Source of the DNA: CALOCY01 sp942491975 | GTDB lineage: Bacteria; Bacteroidota; Bacteroidia; Bacteroidales; Prolixibacteraceae | Length of the DNA stretch: 64,000 nucleotides | Assembly (NCBI GenBank): GCA_942491975.1 | Contig: CALOCY010000004.1 | Span: 2,046,001 to 2,110,000, forward strand | Direction: 5' to 3' | In this document: positions 34,996 to 43,107 of the stretch, one piece after another | Layout: the number at the start of each line of letters is the position of its first letter | Position numbering within the stretch: position 1 is the first letter of the stretch | Translations under genes and position numbers: made by a program | The notes under the pieces: model-generated | What the model was told of the DNA's origin: nothing | Seen by the model: only the letters and a program-made list of their open reading frames with translations | Databases searched by the model: none

Positions 34996-37314
34996 TTAAA
35001 ACGGATATCCAATGGCCAGATTTACATTAAAGTCATCACGGATATAACGCCTTGATCCGGGAATCCACCGCTTACCCGCTTCTGCCGAAGGGTCGCACAG
35101 CTTCATGCCAATATCGAGCCTGAATATAAAGTAGTTGAGATTTATACGGGTACCAAAACCAGTACCCAGGGCTACCTCTTTATAGAAGCGGCCAAAGTCA
35201 AATTCGGCCTCAGGCATACCTTCAATTTTACGTATTGCCCAAATATTTCCGGCATCAAGAAAAAGGGCTCCTTCCAGCCTCCAAAACATCCTAAAACGGT
35301 ACTCAAGGTTTGCCTCCAGCTTTATGTCTGACATCTGGTTGGGAAAATCATTTTCTCCGGCCTTATATTTTCCAGGACCCAGTGAGCGCCCTGCCCACGC
35401 CCGCATCCCATTAGCCCCTCCTGTAAAGTATAGTTTTTCAAAAGGCATCAATTTGGAGTTTTCATACGGAAGCCCCACACCAAAAAATGAACGAAACACA
35501 AACGAATTGTATTTATCCAGTATAAGTCCATAGCGAAATTCCAGATCCGTTTTTATGTATTGTGAAAAGTGGGTGTCGAAAAACTTATAGTAACGGTCTC
35601 CGTTTTCATCAGTTTTTTTCTTACCACCTGTCCATTTGTTCAACAAGTGAAGCAAACCTCCCGACGACTCAACAGAGAACCTAAAGTAAGTATAATTTGA
35701 ATAGGGACCACTTTTCTTGTTGTACAGGTAGCTGTAATTCGATGCGAAAATCAAGTGGCTCTTATAACTGCTAAGAATATTAAAGTCTTTTATTTTATCA
35801 AGAAAATCTTGCTTTATAGCAGGAAGATGTACCAGGTTAAAGTCAACCAGATTAATGACGTGATTAGAGTTAACTGAAGATTTCCAATTGTAACCAAACC
35901 GGGTACTTGCAATGGTACGCGTGTAATAAGGGCGACGCTGATAGTTGTACGAGAGGTTAAAGCGGGTTCTCGGAATAGCATATTTATAAAGTTTTCTGGC
36001 TTTAACCGGCACCCAGAATTCAGGGATCATCAATTCTGTTTCAACGCCTATTTCCCGTGTATTGAATGTTGTCGACAGCTCATTGTTCACCGCTTGTTGT
36101 TCCACTGCACCCCGAAGGCCAACAGAGAATATCTCTGCACCTTTAAAAATATTCCGGTGCTGGTACCTGAGGTTACCGGCAACCCCCATATTGCCGGATG
36201 AATTTGTCCCTTCTATATCAAAAGAGTACGATTGCAATGCATGAGGGGATAATTGCAACAGGCACTTCAGTTTTTTATACCCCAACGAGTCTGTCTCTCC
36301 TGTCTCTTCAAAGGTCATATTCACAAACCTAAACTGTCTGATCGCAGCCAGTGAATTATATGTTTTTTCGATATTGCCCTGTTTATAAATTTCTCCCGGC
36401 TTCATTCTGATGGTATTAAGTAATACAGAAGGAGCTATTCGTTTTTTACCATCTTTGAAGAGAAACATATATTTTCCAACCAAAAGTGTATCAAATGACA
36501 ATTCGACCTCATTGTTATCAACAAGGGCTTTGGGGGGTTCGTAGTTGGGAAATACAATAATTGAATCAATAACAAATCGGGGGTGTTCTTCTGTTTCACC
36601 GATTGCACCATTTTTATATTTTCCCACTTTCCATGTAATATCAATCTTTCCTTCGCCGCTGAGGCTATCAGCCAGAAGGCTAATGTAATCTTTCGTAAAT
36701 TTATAGTAACCATGCTCCCTGGCAACACGGGTTAAGCGGGTACGTTCTTCATCCAGTTTATCCCCATCAAAAAGGCTTGCTTCTTTTATCAGTGTATTTT
36801 GTAATTCATTGGTAAAGAGTCCGGCTATGACACTATCTGTTACACTATAACCGATTGCCCCCACGCGATACGGCTCACCCGTTACTACCCCGTACCTTAC
36901 TTTAACTTTCTGCTTATTGTTGTTGTAAATAACAGTATCGTGTACTACTGCATTGTAGTACCCTTTATTCTTCAGGTATGCCTGTAAATTATCAACAGTA
37001 CGCCTTTTCTGAAAATCCTCATATACAACAGGCCGTTCACCGATACGTTTCAGCCAGTCGTTTTCTTTCTTTTTGGATGAGAGATTGTATAATCCCAGTT
37101 TTAGCCGAAACATCCCCAGTATCCGCACATTCGGTTTTTGCCTGATGTGCCTTTTGATCTCATCTTTTTTTAGCTCTTTATTGTCACTTTTTATCCGGAC
37201 ACTATTCAATAAATATTTCTCGTCAGGCACATAGCGGGTAGAGCGACAAGCCGAAAAGCCTGCCACGAGGATAATTAATAAACCCGGTATAATTTTGTTT
37301 AACTGGTAATTCAT
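34996..37314 (-). CDS. TamA/BamA-like outer membrane lipoprotein (Omp85 superfamily)
   Basis: The product has 772 residues from the ATG at 37314. The signal peptide ends in a lipobox with Cys23 (LVAGFSAC), so it is a lipoprotein. POTRA-like repeats cover about residues 30-400 (EDFQKRRTVDNLQAYLKNKG, YKQGNIEKTYNSLAAIRQFR) and a beta-barrel of the surface antigen family follows (LMPFEKLYFTGGANGMRAWA, VALGTGFGTRINLNYFIFRL). Such Omp85 proteins fold or translocate envelope proteins. The lipid anchor is like the TamL variant of Bacteroidota. It diverges from the methyltransferase gene. Confidence 0.88.
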   Translation of the reverse strand: MNYQLNKIIPGLLIILVAGFSACRSTRYVPDEKYLLNSVRIKSDNKELKKDEIKRHIRQKPNVRILGMFRLKLGLYNLSSKKKENDWLKRIGERPVVYEDFQKRRTVDNLQAYLKNKGYYNAVVHDTVIYNNNKQKVKVRYGVVTGEPYRVGAIGYSVTDSVIAGLFTNELQNTLIKEASLFDGDKLDEERTRLTRVAREHGYYKFTKDYISLLADSLSGEGKIDITWKVGKYKNGAIGETEEHPRFVIDSIIVFPNYEPPKALVDNNEVELSFDTLLVGKYMFLFKDGKKRIAPSVLLNTIRMKPGEIYKQGNIEKTYNSLAAIRQFRFVNMTFEETGETDSLGYKKLKCLLQLSPHALQSYSFDIEGTNSSGNMGVAGNLRYQHRNIFKGAEIFSVGLRGAVEQQAVNNELSTTFNTREIGVETELMIPEFWVPVKARKLYKYAIPRTRFNLSYNYQRRPYYTRTIASTRFGYNWKSSVNSNHVINLVDFNLVHLPAIKQDFLDKIKDFNILSSYKSHLIFASNYSYLYNKKSGPYSNYTYFRFSVESSGGLLHLLNKWTGGKKKTDENGDRYYKFFDTHFSQYIKTDLEFRYGLILDKYNSFVFRSFFGVGLPYENSKLMPFEKLYFTGGANGMRAWAGRSLGPGKYKAGENDFPNQMSDIKLEANLEYRFRMFWRLEGALFLDAGNIWAIRKIEGMPEAEFDFGRFYKEVALGTGFGTRINLNYFIFRLDIGMKLCDPSAEAGKRWIPGSRRYIRDDFNVNLAIGYPF

Positions 37315-37352
37315 TGCTTTAATCAACTGAAATATATCTTTCTGGCATACTG

Positions 37353-37360
37353 CAAAGATA
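37353..37360 (-). promoter_or_regulatory. -7 element of the TamA-like gene
   Basis: TATCTTTG on the minus strand matches TAnnTTTG exactly and lies 38 bases before the ATG. No good TTG is seen at -33. It is divergent to the element at 37408-37415. Confidence 0.5.
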
Positions 37361-37407
37361 TGTGATTGCCCGTGATATTAAAACGAAGAACACCCAAAAT
37401 AATTTTC

Positions 37408-37415
37408 TACCTTTG
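37408..37415 (+). promoter_or_regulatory. -7 element of the RNA methyltransferase gene
   Basis: TACCTTTG on the plus strand lies 22 bases before the ATG at 37438, giving a very short leader. The -33 region shows no clear TTG. It forms a divergent pair with the TamA-like promoter. Confidence 0.5.
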
Positions 37416-37437
37416 TTAGAATAATCGTATCTCTCGG

Positions 37438-38202
37438 ATGTTAAGTAAAAATCGCATCAAATATATCCGGTCATTTGCCCAAAAAAGGGTGCGTGACAAC
37501 GAAAATTTATTCATTGCCGAAGGCAATAAGTTGGTTTCCGATCTTCTAAAGAGCAGTATGCAACCACGCCTGATATGCGCAACAACCGGTTTTATTGACC
37601 AAATACAAATTAAAAAACGTACCGGAGAATGGATTGAGTGTTCCCATGAAGAGATCCGTAAGGCCAGCTTATTGAAAAACCCACAAGAAGCCCTGGCCCT
37701 GTTTGAGATACCCCAATGCAACCTTTCTGTAGCCTCCCTTTTCGACAAATTAACACTGGTGCTCGATTGTATACAAGACCCCGGCAATATGGGAACGATT
37801 ATCCGTATGGCCGATTGGTTTGGGATAGAACATATTATTTGCTCAAAAGATACCGTTGACTTATACAATCCCAAAGTAGTACAAGCCTCAATGGGGGCCA
37901 TTTCACGGGTTAAAGTACATTATACCAACTTACCTTCAACATTAACTGAAATTCAAAAGTCAGGTATCCCTGTTTACGGAACGACACTTGATGGGGAAAA
38001 TCTTTACTCCTGTAAACCGGAAATACCAGCAGTTATTGTTATGGGAAATGAAGGAAAAGGAATTTCCGGGGCAGTAGCAGAAGTGCTTTCACATAGACTA
38101 TATATCCCTAATTATCCTCCCGGCACATCGTTCAGCGAGTCGCTCAATGTGGCAATTGCCACAGCTGTAGTTTGTGCCGAATTCCGACGCCTCCGGCATT
38201 AA
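37438..38202 (+). CDS. TrmH/SpoU-family RNA 2'-O-methyltransferase
   Basis: The 254-residue protein has an N-terminal substrate-binding domain (KNRIKYIRSFAQKRVRDNEN) and a C-terminal SPOUT knot. The three motifs are LDCIQDPGNMGTIIRMADWF, VIVMGNEGKGIS and IPNYPPGTSFSESLNVAIAT. These enzymes methylate ribose in rRNA or tRNA using S-adenosylmethionine; the specific target is unknown. Its stop codon overlaps that of the convergent cupin gene by 3 bases. Confidence 0.93.
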   Translation: MLSKNRIKYIRSFAQKRVRDNENLFIAEGNKLVSDLLKSSMQPRLICATTGFIDQIQIKKRTGEWIECSHEEIRKASLLKNPQEALALFEIPQCNLSVASLFDKLTLVLDCIQDPGNMGTIIRMADWFGIEHIICSKDTVDLYNPKVVQASMGAISRVKVHYTNLPSTLTEIQKSGIPVYGTTLDGENLYSCKPEIPAVIVMGNEGKGISGAVAEVLSHRLYIPNYPPGTSFSESLNVAIATAVVCAEFRRLRH

Positions 38203-38567
38203 CCTTTCTTCTGATCTTCAATACTTTTGGTAAGCGGGGTGGTTTTGTTTCCGGTATGTTGTGTGGTTTTCCGTTCAAATAACATGATCCAACACTCCTC
38301 TTTTGCCTTCGGGTTATGGGGCGTCCCTTTCCCCACCACAAAAAATTCCCCCTCTTTCAATGTCACGGTACGATCTTCAAGCTCAAGCTCCATCTCTCCT
38401 TTTACCACCATAAACATTTCATCTTCCGAAGGGTGTTCGTGCCAGACAAATTCATTCTTTATCTTTGCTACTTTTATGTAATGGTCATTTACCTCCCCCA
38501 CGATCTTAGGCGACCAATGATCCAGTATTTGTTCAAAAAGCTCCTGAAAGTTACGTTTTTCGTGCAT
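38199..38567 (-). CDS. Small cupin-domain protein
   Basis: The product is a single-domain cupin of 122 residues. Metal-binding residues are visible in FVWHEHPSEDEMFMVVKGEM (HxH plus Glu) and in the second motif FFVVGKGTPHNPKAKEE with a His. Function of such stand-alone cupins ranges from sugar-phosphate isomerisation to sensing; nothing here decides. It is convergent with the methyltransferase gene and its stop overlaps by 3 bases. Confidence 0.82.
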   Translation of the reverse strand: MHEKRNFQELFEQILDHWSPKIVGEVNDHYIKVAKIKNEFVWHEHPSEDEMFMVVKGEMELELEDRTVTLKEGEFFVVGKGTPHNPKAKEECWIMLFERKTTQHTGNKTTPLTKSIEDQKKG

Positions 38568-38623
38568 ATTCTATGCGTATGTGATTTCACAATATTGGTG
38601 ACTGTTACATACAGCACCTCGTA

Positions 38624-38631
38624 CAAATGTA
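38624..38631 (-). promoter_or_regulatory. Candidate -7 element of the cupin gene
   Basis: TACATTTG on the minus strand, 56 bases before the cupin ATG and just after the stop of the FAD-dependent dehydrogenase. Only the -7 element is convincing. Confidence 0.4.
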
Positions 38632-38637
38632 CAAATA

Positions 38638-40200
38638 TTACCGGGAAAACACCTTGCGGGCTACCATTTCGGCACAACGCTCCCCATCAATGGCCGATGA
38701 CACAATTCCCCCGGCATAACCTGCCCCTTCCCCACAGGGGAAAAGACCGGGTATTTCAATGTGTTCCAGCGTTTCCCTGTTTCGGGGAATACGTACCGGT
38801 GACGACGTCCGCGATTCAACCCCCATTACCATGGCCTCATTGGTCAAAAAACCTTTTGCTTTTGCCCCCATCTTTCGCAAGCCCTGCTGCAACCGTTCCC
38901 TGACAAATGAAGGCAACCATTCATGCATAGGTGAGTTGACATTCCCGGGTTTAAACGATGAGAGGGGTAAATCAACCGAATGCCTTCCTTCAACAAAATC
39001 GACCATTCGCTGACCGGGGGCATACTGTGTCTGTCCGGCCATCTGAAATGAGAGCTGCTCCAGTTTACGTTGGAATTCCAATCCGGGGAATGCCCCCAAA
39101 TGGTGATACCCTTTCATGTCTTCAATACGCACTTCAACCACGATACCTGAGTTGGCAAATGCCGTGTTACGCCCCGATGGAGACATGCCGTTTACCACAT
39201 GCTCACCGGGTGCTGTAGCTGCCGGGACAACCATTCCGCCGGGGCACATGCAAAACGAGTACACCCCACGCCCATCAACCTGCTCTGTAAAAGCATAAGA
39301 TGCCGCAGGCAGGTAGTCTCCACGGTTTGGCCGGTGATATTGGATCGTATCTATCAATTGCTGCGGATGCTCAATCCTCACTCCCATGGCAAATGGTTTC
39401 GCCTCAACAGTTATCCCTTTTGTTGGTAACAGTTCGTAGATATCACGTGCCGAGTGGCCGGTAGCCAACACCACTGCTTTACCTTCTACCACACTTTCAT
39501 CGTGAAGTTTCACACCAGTAATAATACTGTTTTGCTGTATCAGGTCAACAACCCTTTTCTCAAAGTGTACTTCTCCTCCGGCATTTAGTATGGTTTCACG
39601 GATACCGGTAATCACACGGGGTAACACGTTTGTCCCGATATGCGGATGGGCATCAATCAGGATATCATCCTGTGCCCCGTGAAAATGTAAAATATCAAGT
39701 ATCCGTTGTACATCGCCCCGTTTTTTTGAGCGGGTATAGAGTTTTCCATCAGAGAAAGTCCCGGCACCACCTTCGCCAAAACCGTAGTTGGAATCGGCAT
39801 CTACCACATGGTTGCGATGAATAGCTGCGATATCGCGCTTACGCTCCTTCACACACTTACCCCGCTCCACAATTACCGGTTTCATTCCCAACTCTATCAA
39901 CCGCAGTGCTGCAAACAATCCGGCAGGACCAGCGCCCACAATAACAACCGGGGGTTTATCCGAAATGTTGTTGTAAAAAAGTTCAGGTGACTTCTGTTTG
40001 GGAACAGGTTCGCCCACATACACATCAAGTCCCAGGTTTATCATTACTTTCCGGTGCCGTGCATCAATCGACCGGCGCCTGACAACCATCCCGGTAATCT
40101 CATCCGGTGACACTCCCGTTTTTTGGGCTACCAACGGGCGAAAATAGGATTGATCGGAAGCGTGCTTCGGGCTGAGTAATATATTGAGTTGTTTTTTCAA
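38638..40200 (-). CDS. NAD(P)/FAD-dependent dehydrogenase
   Basis: The product has about 520 residues. A dinucleotide-binding fold (VVIVGAGPAGLFAALRLIEL) begins near residue 98, preceded by an N-terminal domain with VRRRSIDARHRKVMINLGLD. Other features are DSNYGFGEGGAGTFSDGKLY, VLATGHSARDIYELL and the C-terminal LFPCGEGAGYAGGIVSSAID FAD loop. The family is often annotated as an uncharacterised FAD-dependent dehydrogenase. The frame is open to a TTG at 40251; I prefer the TTG at 40200, which gives MKKQLNILLSP, but the start is uncertain. Substrate unknown. Confidence 0.85.
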   Translation of the reverse strand: MKKQLNILLSPKHASDQSYFRPLVAQKTGVSPDEITGMVVRRRSIDARHRKVMINLGLDVYVGEPVPKQKSPELFYNNISDKPPVVIVGAGPAGLFAALRLIELGMKPVIVERGKCVKERKRDIAAIHRNHVVDADSNYGFGEGGAGTFSDGKLYTRSKKRGDVQRILDILHFHGAQDDILIDAHPHIGTNVLPRVITGIRETILNAGGEVHFEKRVVDLIQQNSIITGVKLHDESVVEGKAVVLATGHSARDIYELLPTKGITVEAKPFAMGVRIEHPQQLIDTIQYHRPNRGDYLPAASYAFTEQVDGRGVYSFCMCPGGMVVPAATAPGEHVVNGMSPSGRNTAFANSGIVVEVRIEDMKGYHHLGAFPGLEFQRKLEQLSFQMAGQTQYAPGQRMVDFVEGRHSVDLPLSSFKPGNVNSPMHEWLPSFVRERLQQGLRKMGAKAKGFLTNEAMVMGVESRTSSPVRIPRNRETLEHIEIPGLFPCGEGAGYAGGIVSSAIDGERCAEMVARKVFSR

Positions 40201-40288
40201 AATAGACGTTGAATTACAGCACCAAGATACAAGACAAAAAGCAAGTGACAAAATCCGGTAATATGAATACTGTTATCCTTCGTATTAG

Positions 40289-41017
40289 CTACTCAAAATA
40301 AAAATTGAGGTAAAACAGGTTAGAGGTAATCCTTTCCAGTGCCTCATGGTATTCCTGGGTTTGCTTCGCCGCATCGGGTGGTGCAGCCAACACATCGTTC
40401 AGGCCGATACACATTTTGAGTTCTACACCAAACCTGAAAAACTGATAGTAGTGAAAGATGCCGCCCCCTACTTCAAAATAATAGTTGGGACGTTTCAATT
40501 GAATCAGGTTATCGTCACCCAGTTTTGCAATATCCATACGGACCCCTGCCCCCACAATAACATAAGGGCGGTAATTACGATAGCGACGTCCTTTAAAACA
40601 GATGTTTAACGGAAGATCTATAAATGTTGATTTTTTAGAAAATACAGAATCAGTTGGGTTAGGTGTACTCAGATACCGGATGGGTTCATTAAATGTCATC
40701 TTCCGTTCGCCAAATGACAAACCGGGCAATGCACGCAAATCAAAATAGTCACTCAGGCGCAAACTGGCCACCAAACCGGCAGTAAATCCCGGTTTCAGTT
40801 CAGCAACATCAGCACGGATAAGGCTTTCCTGTTTAAATACCGGATCAAAATCGAACAGGCTAATACCCAAACGATACCCAAAATGAAGTGGCTTATCATC
40901 AAATGTAGTGAGGTTTTGCACAACTCTTTGTTGACCATGCACCGCCGTAACAGCAAGCAACAACACCAGTAGCACTAATTTTATACGCAATAATCCTGTC
41001 ATCCGATAATTGTTCAT
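40289..41017 (-). CDS. porT: Type IX secretion system protein PorT
   Basis: The 242-residue protein has a signal peptide (about residues 10-28) and an outer membrane beta-barrel profile. PorT features include DKPLHFGYRLGISLFDFDPV, GFTAGLVASLRLSDYFDLRA, LPGLSFGERKM and the paired aromatic strands near FYLNFYFE at the end. PorT is required in Porphyromonas gingivalis for export of gingipains via the T9SS. It lies between menG and the FAD-dependent gene. Two T9SS cargo proteins are encoded further right in this window. Confidence 0.9.
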   Translation of the reverse strand: MNNYRMTGLLRIKLVLLVLLLAVTAVHGQQRVVQNLTTFDDKPLHFGYRLGISLFDFDPVFKQESLIRADVAELKPGFTAGLVASLRLSDYFDLRALPGLSFGERKMTFNEPIRYLSTPNPTDSVFSKKSTFIDLPLNICFKGRRYRNYRPYVIVGAGVRMDIAKLGDDNLIQLKRPNYYFEVGGGIFHYYQFFRFGVELKMCIGLNDVLAAPPDAAKQTQEYHEALERITSNLFYLNFYFE

Positions 41018-41075
41018 TTTGTTAATGAAAACGCAATATTATGAAAATATTGCCTTATCACACTAAAAACACGCA

Positions 41076-41795
41076 CTATTTTACCCCGGTATAAATAGTT
41101 GCTATGCCTAACGTCTGTTTTTTTTGCTTCACATCAGTAAATCCGGCATCCCGAAGTTTTTCCAGGAAGAGTGGCCCGTCCGGAAATTCATAAACCGATT
41201 CGGGCAGATAGTGATAGGCTGACCTGTCGCGTGAGACAATACGCCCAAACAAAGGCAATATCGCCTTAAAGTAAAACCAATAAAGCTGTTTCACCGGAAA
41301 GCAGGATGGACGCGAAAACTCCAACACACATACTACTCCGCCTTTTTTCAATACCCGGTACATTTCGGATAACCCTTTTTCCGGTTTCTCAAAATTCCGC
41401 ACACCAAATCCTGCGGTAATGGCATCAAACGTATCATTTTCAAAAACCATATCTTCCGAATCGCCCGGTTGTAAGTCAATGCGTTCAGAAAAACCCCGTG
41501 CAATAACTTTTTCCCGCCCTTTTTCCAGCATTCCTTCAGAGATATCAATTCCCATTACCGTTGCAGCAGGAATTTTCATGGCCTCCAGTGCAAAGTCGCC
41601 CGTACCTGTGGCAACATCAAGGATCAATACCGGATGATACGGTTGCAAAAGTTTTATTGCTTTCTTTCTCCACAAACGGTCAATCCCCAGTGATAAAAAA
41701 TGGTTCAGAAAATCATACCGTCGGGAGATATTGTCAAACATTCCCGCAACCTGCTCTTTTTTCCCCGATGAAAGATGTTTATATGGTTTTATCAC
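41076..41795 (-). CDS. menG: Demethylmenaquinone methyltransferase (MenG/UbiE)
   Basis: The product has 239 residues. The UbiE/MenG signatures are YDFLNHFLSLGIDRLWRKKA, LDVATGTGDFALEA (S-adenosylmethionine site), FGVRNFEKPEKGLSEMYRVL and LPESVYEFPDGPLFLEKLRD. The enzyme makes the last step of menaquinone, needed for anaerobic or aerobic respiration. The frame extends to a TTG at 41852, but the homologous start is the GTG at 41795 (MIKPYKHLSSGKKEQ). It is 58 bases upstream of porT on the same strand. Confidence 0.93.
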   Translation of the reverse strand: MIKPYKHLSSGKKEQVAGMFDNISRRYDFLNHFLSLGIDRLWRKKAIKLLQPYHPVLILDVATGTGDFALEAMKIPAATVMGIDISEGMLEKGREKVIARGFSERIDLQPGDSEDMVFENDTFDAITAGFGVRNFEKPEKGLSEMYRVLKKGGVVCVLEFSRPSCFPVKQLYWFYFKAILPLFGRIVSRDRSAYHYLPESVYEFPDGPLFLEKLRDAGFTDVKQKKQTLGIATIYTGVK

Positions 41796-41863
41796 GAGTT
41801 GGGTATTGAGTATTGAATATAGAATAGTAGGATCATTCGGTACAAATACCAAGCAAGTTCAGT

Positions 41864-41888
41864 ATAAAAAATCAGGTGTTAAGACACC
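41864..41888 (-). terminator. Weak terminator after the AIR-synthase-like gene
   Basis: GGTGT and ACACC form a 5-bp hairpin with a 4-base loop (41875-41888), followed on the minus strand by TGATTTTTTATAC. It lies 21 bases after the stop codon at 41910. The stem is short, so termination is likely partial. Confidence 0.45.
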
Positions 41889-41909
41889 GTTTATTCTTGT
41901 CAATTGACA

Positions 41910-42962
41910 TTACAACTCTTCGATGTTCATTGCCATCTTGTCCACATATCCATACGACACATCATCAATACGTATTTCTCCTTTGGTGATATGCCCTAAT
42001 GCATAAAAAGGTAAGTTTTCAGCAGTCATACAATCAACAAAATCATCACACTTATCTGATTCTACCCCTACAATAACCCGCCCCATAGCTTCTCCAAACA
42101 GAAAAGCATCTTTACGTGTCTCTGCATCAGTGGTAATATCAAAACCTAACCCGGATGGCATCCCTGCACGCAAAAGCGAGAAGAATAGCCCCCCCTTCCC
42201 TACCGGGCTGGCACTTTCTATCAGCTTCTTCCGGTGTAATTTTTTTAATCCGTTTTGGATATTTTTTTCCATCTCAATATCAAAAACAGGCAAATCCGAT
42301 TCCAGGATGTCATGATATGATTCAATATACTCTGAAGCAGCAATATCGTTGTAATTACGCCCTATAACAAAGATGTTATTCCCTTTGTCTTTAAAACAGG
42401 GAGTCAATACTGAATTTTCTTTCCCAAAATACCCCAACATACTGATAATGATAGTAGGAGGGACAGTAGAACCCTCGCTCAGGATATCAAACCGAATTTT
42501 CCGGTCCGAGATATTGACCCCGAATTTCTTAGCAGCACGTTCAAGCCCCTTCTTGGCTCCCGAAGCAATAGCCTGTCCGTTAGGGTCAGCAACATTGATA
42601 TGATACAAAAATGCACTTACACTCAAAGGTGTAGCCCCGTAACACAACATTTTACGGGTTGCCCGGGCTATAAGTATTTCAATTGCTTTTTGCGGATTCG
42701 CCCAAAGATACTTATGCATGGCATGGGTAGTCATGGCAAATGTCCCAGGCTGATCTTTAATTTCAAAAAGACCGGCACCATCGGTGACATCCATCGAAAT
42801 TGACCTGGGATCAATTACCTCTTCGGTAAAATCATTAAAATAATTTACAGGCGCAAGGTTCGGATCTACCATCAGTGAAAAGATCACTTCTCTAAGATCT
42901 TCAGGTTCAGGAATCTGTTCAATTGAAAACAGTTCTTCGATTACCGGGCTATTCATATCCAT
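41910..42962 (-). CDS. AIR synthase/PurL-like protein
   Basis: The 350-residue protein resembles the paired AIRS domains of PurM/PurL: N-terminal half with ARATRKMLCYGATPLSVSAF and ILSEGSTVPPTIIISMLG, C-terminal half with GKGGLFFSLLRAGMPSGLGF. In PurL the corresponding places read a metal/ATP-binding D in a TTD-type motif and an HD-S-GGL motif; here I see TTHAMHKYLWANP and ASPVGKGGL. These changes suggest an altered or lost formylglycinamidine synthase activity. It may be a regulatory or novel member. No pur genes are nearby. Confidence 0.7.
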   Translation of the reverse strand: MDMNSPVIEELFSIEQIPEPEDLREVIFSLMVDPNLAPVNYFNDFTEEVIDPRSISMDVTDGAGLFEIKDQPGTFAMTTHAMHKYLWANPQKAIEILIARATRKMLCYGATPLSVSAFLYHINVADPNGQAIASGAKKGLERAAKKFGVNISDRKIRFDILSEGSTVPPTIIISMLGYFGKENSVLTPCFKDKGNNIFVIGRNYNDIAASEYIESYHDILESDLPVFDIEMEKNIQNGLKKLHRKKLIESASPVGKGGLFFSLLRAGMPSGLGFDITTDAETRKDAFLFGEAMGRVIVGVESDKCDDFVDCMTAENLPFYALGHITKGEIRIDDVSYGYVDKMAMNIEEL

Positions 42963-42991
42963 TTTCTTTTGAAATTTGCTGTATGTCTTAA

Positions 42992-43023
42992 CAAAAATAA
43001 TTATCCACCCGGATTATCACCAA
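42992..43023 (-). promoter_or_regulatory. Promoter of the AIR-synthase-like gene
   Basis: TATTTTTG at 42992-42999 and TTG at 43021-43023 on the minus strand are 21 bases apart. The element lies 29 bases before the ATG. Confidence 0.6.
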
Positions 43024-43107
43024 TATATTGTGGTATTTTTTAATTTTATGTTGGATTATGGATTAAAACAGGTATTTAGTCCATTGTCTCTTTAAAATTA
43101 TGGGGGT

